DNA of 6,621 nucleotides from Desulfobacteraceae bacterium (lineage in GTDB: Bacteria; Desulfobacterota; Desulfobacteria; Desulfobacterales; Desulfosalsimonadaceae), in NCBI GenBank assembly GCA_024636355.1, contig JAGXHH010000014.1, forward strand, positions 1-6,621, in the 5' to 3' direction. The position numbers and the translations under genes are program-made. Under the pieces are notes generated by a model. The model was not told where the DNA came from and searched no databases. It was given only the letters and a program-made list of their open reading frames with translations. This document shows, in pieces, positions 5,073-6,621 of this stretch. The first letter of the stretch is position 1; each line of letters begins with the position of its first letter.

Positions 5073-6563
5073 ATGACACTTGATTCTTGTATTTATTCGA
5101 CCGGCCGTATCCGGGAGGTGCTGCTGATATCGATCACCATATTCTGCCTGGGCGGCTGCGGGGGGGTTCCCCGGTATTCCTATGACAGCATAAAATCCGA
5201 ATACACCGGAATGGCGTGCCGGCAGCCGGCAGAATATCATGAAACCGCCGCAATGAACGAAACCCGCACACCGGCCTGCCGAATCGATTACCCCCTGACA
5301 ATGCGGGACGCCCTTGATATTGCCCGCAAAAACAATGCCGATCTGGTACAGGCAGCCTGGCGCATCGAGCAATCCAGCGCCATGCTGGCGCTCGCCGATA
5401 CCGGCTTCTGGCCGCAGGTCTCGTTTTATACCGAATACATGCAAGGCGACGCCCCGTCTGCCTACCTGTTTAAAAAAATCGACCAGCGGATGCTCTCGCC
5501 CGATGTCAATTTCAACGACCCGGGCTGGTTTGAAAATTTCGAATCGGGCCTCAAGGCCCGGATGAACCTGTTCAACGGCGGCAGGGATTACCTGGCGATC
5601 CAGATGGCCCGCCGGGATGTCGAAGTCTCCCGGCTCAACCGCCGGCAGATCGCAAACGACCTGACAGCGCAGGTGATCCGGGGATTTCATGATGCCCTTG
5701 CCGCCCGCGACTTCATCATTATCGCTGAGGAATCGGTCGCCACCGTCTCCGAGCAGCTCCGGATCATGCGGGTTCGCTACCAGGGGGGTGCGATCGTCAA
5801 AGCCGATCTGCTTTCCATGGAAGTCCGGCTGGCCCAGGCCCGCGAACAGCTCGTGTCGAGCCGAAACCGCTACCAGCTCGCCCGTGCCGCCCTGGCCAAC
5901 CTGATGGGACTCGATCCTTCAATCCTTATGGAAAAAGACCAGCTCCTTGCGGACTCGGAAGCCGATCTTCCCGCCATACCCGAAGACTATGACACAGGCG
6001 TTGTCCAGGCCTTAAACCAGCGGCCCGAGCTGGCCCAGGTCCGGGAACAGCTGGTGAAATCCCGCATGGCCCTGGCTTCGGCAAAAACCGCCTGCTTTCC
6101 CCGGCTCGACCTCATGGGGAAGTATTACATGGATGACCCCGATGTGGATTACGATACGAGTCGGGACAACTGGACCACCGCACTTCAGCTCAATTGGGAC
6201 CTGTTCACCGGCTTTTCCAGGCGGCCGCAGATTTACCGGGCCGAAGCAATGGTCCGTGAACTGCTCGCCGCCGATCGCCAGGCCGCTCTCGGCATCAAGC
6301 TCGACGTCAAGACCGCGTACTACAACCTGGAAGAAGCCCGCTCCCGCTACACGGTGGCGAAGAGCAGCGTGGAGAGCGCCGAAGAATCATTCCGCCTGGT
6401 GCGGGAACATTACCAGGGGGGCGCGGTGACCATCACCCGGTACCTGGAAGCCGAGCTCGACCGGAACCGGGCCCGCATCCGGGCCACGGCCGCCTATTAC
6501 GACCAGATCAAGGCAAAGGCCGAAATTGCGCGGGCCATCGGGATGTGGGCGGCGCATCCTTAA
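5073..6563 (+). CDS. TolC-family outer-membrane efflux lipoprotein
   Basis: The product is 496 residues. The signal has a basic stretch (Arg12, Arg14), a hydrophobic core VLLISITIFC and lipobox LGGC with Cys29, so this is a lipid-anchored member like the OprM/NodT branch. A linker (about 30-70) precedes two OEP repeats, roughly 75-275 and 300-492, which in TolC proteins form a trimeric beta-barrel and a periplasmic alpha-helical tunnel. The internal duplication is visible: RYQGGAIVKADLLSMEVRLAQAREQL from 235 and HYQGGAVTITRYLEAELDRNRAR from 446, each in the expected helix. LFNGGRDY (about 167-174) and LFTGFSRR (about 380-387) mark the equivalent strand-to-helix turns. The protein exports substrates across the outer membrane with an inner-membrane pump and a periplasmic adaptor. 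Neither is in the window; they may follow downstream, or the gene may be stand-alone. It is divergent from slp and has a long AT-rich leader. Confidence 0.93.
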   Translation: MTLDSCIYSTGRIREVLLISITIFCLGGCGGVPRYSYDSIKSEYTGMACRQPAEYHETAAMNETRTPACRIDYPLTMRDALDIARKNNADLVQAAWRIEQSSAMLALADTGFWPQVSFYTEYMQGDAPSAYLFKKIDQRMLSPDVNFNDPGWFENFESGLKARMNLFNGGRDYLAIQMARRDVEVSRLNRRQIANDLTAQVIRGFHDALAARDFIIIAEESVATVSEQLRIMRVRYQGGAIVKADLLSMEVRLAQAREQLVSSRNRYQLARAALANLMGLDPSILMEKDQLLADSEADLPAIPEDYDTGVVQALNQRPELAQVREQLVKSRMALASAKTACFPRLDLMGKYYMDDPDVDYDTSRDNWTTALQLNWDLFTGFSRRPQIYRAEAMVRELLAADRQAALGIKLDVKTAYYNLEEARSRYTVAKSSVESAEESFRLVREHYQGGAVTITRYLEAELDRNRARIRATAAYYDQIKAKAEIARAIGMWAAHP

Positions 6564-6580
6564 ATCTTATCGGGACAGTT

Positions 6581-6598
6581 TCGGATTCCTTTATCCGA
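6581..6598 (+). terminator. Weak hairpin after the TolC-family gene
   Basis: TCGGAT (6581-6586) pairs with ATCCGA (6593-6598) around a six-base loop, 18 bases after the stop. Only a short broken T-stretch follows (TCCTTTG), so termination is possible but not well supported. Confidence 0.35.
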
Positions 6599-6604
6599 TC
6601 CTTT

Positions 6605-6621
6605 GTAGGGGCGATTCACGA
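6605..6621 (+). repeat. Possible left half of a dispersed palindrome, cut by the window end
   Basis: GTAGGGGCGATTCACGA at the window edge resembles the left arm of a common intergenic palindrome of the type GTAGGGGCGA...TCGCCCCTAC seen in many environmental genomes (recalled, not searched). The right arm would lie outside the window. Confidence 0.35.

Noticed and set aside
4992..5690. Minus-strand frame of 232 codons opposite the TolC-family gene
   Set aside because: It is antisense to a clear TolC-family protein with visible internal duplication. No family or signal is seen in the antisense product.

Overview
The window is a piece of a chromosome from a Gram-negative bacterium, most likely a sulfate-reducer-like member of the Desulfobacterota (inference). 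The reasons are GC-rich coding regions, three predicted outer-membrane-type lipoproteins, a YgiQ-family radical SAM protein, and intergenic DNA rich in 'CCAGAAT/CCAGGAG' heptamers and 'CCACAAAG' palindromes, which I associate with such genomes. No tRNA, rRNA, CRISPR array, transposase or phage gene is visible.

Layout. (1) 1-837, + strand: the 3' part of a TrmH/SpoU-family RNA 2'-O-ribose methyltransferase, truncated at its 5' end by the window edge. (2) 762-1419: a composite non-coding repeat block. It holds two near-identical direct copies (about 241 bp, 6 substitutions and 1 indel) bordered by heptamer arrays in inverted orientation. Each copy contains a 29-bp-arm palindrome. The left array lies inside the methyltransferase reading frame and supplies its last 26 or so residues. 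(3) 1436-3136, +: a YgiQ-family radical SAM protein. (4) 3275-4057, +: a lipoprotein of unknown function. (5) 4093-4656, - strand, convergent with (4): a Slp-family outer-membrane lipoprotein with a Tyr/Pro-rich tail. (6) 4657-5072: a divergent intergenic region with a candidate promoter for the Slp gene and an AT-rich leader with alternative stem-loops before the next gene. (7) 5073-6563, +: a TolC-family outer-membrane efflux protein with a lipoprotein signal. (8) 6564-6621: a weak hairpin and what may be the left half of another dispersed palindrome, cut by the window end.

The genes do not form an obvious single pathway. The first two are an RNA-modification enzyme and an orphan radical SAM protein. 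The right half is about the cell envelope (three lipoproteins, one of them an efflux channel whose pump partners, if clustered, would lie beyond the right edge). The least ordinary content is the composite repeat block: a tandem pair of probably non-autonomous repeat units that has altered the C-terminus of an otherwise ordinary gene. I found no convincing new defence or enzymatic system.
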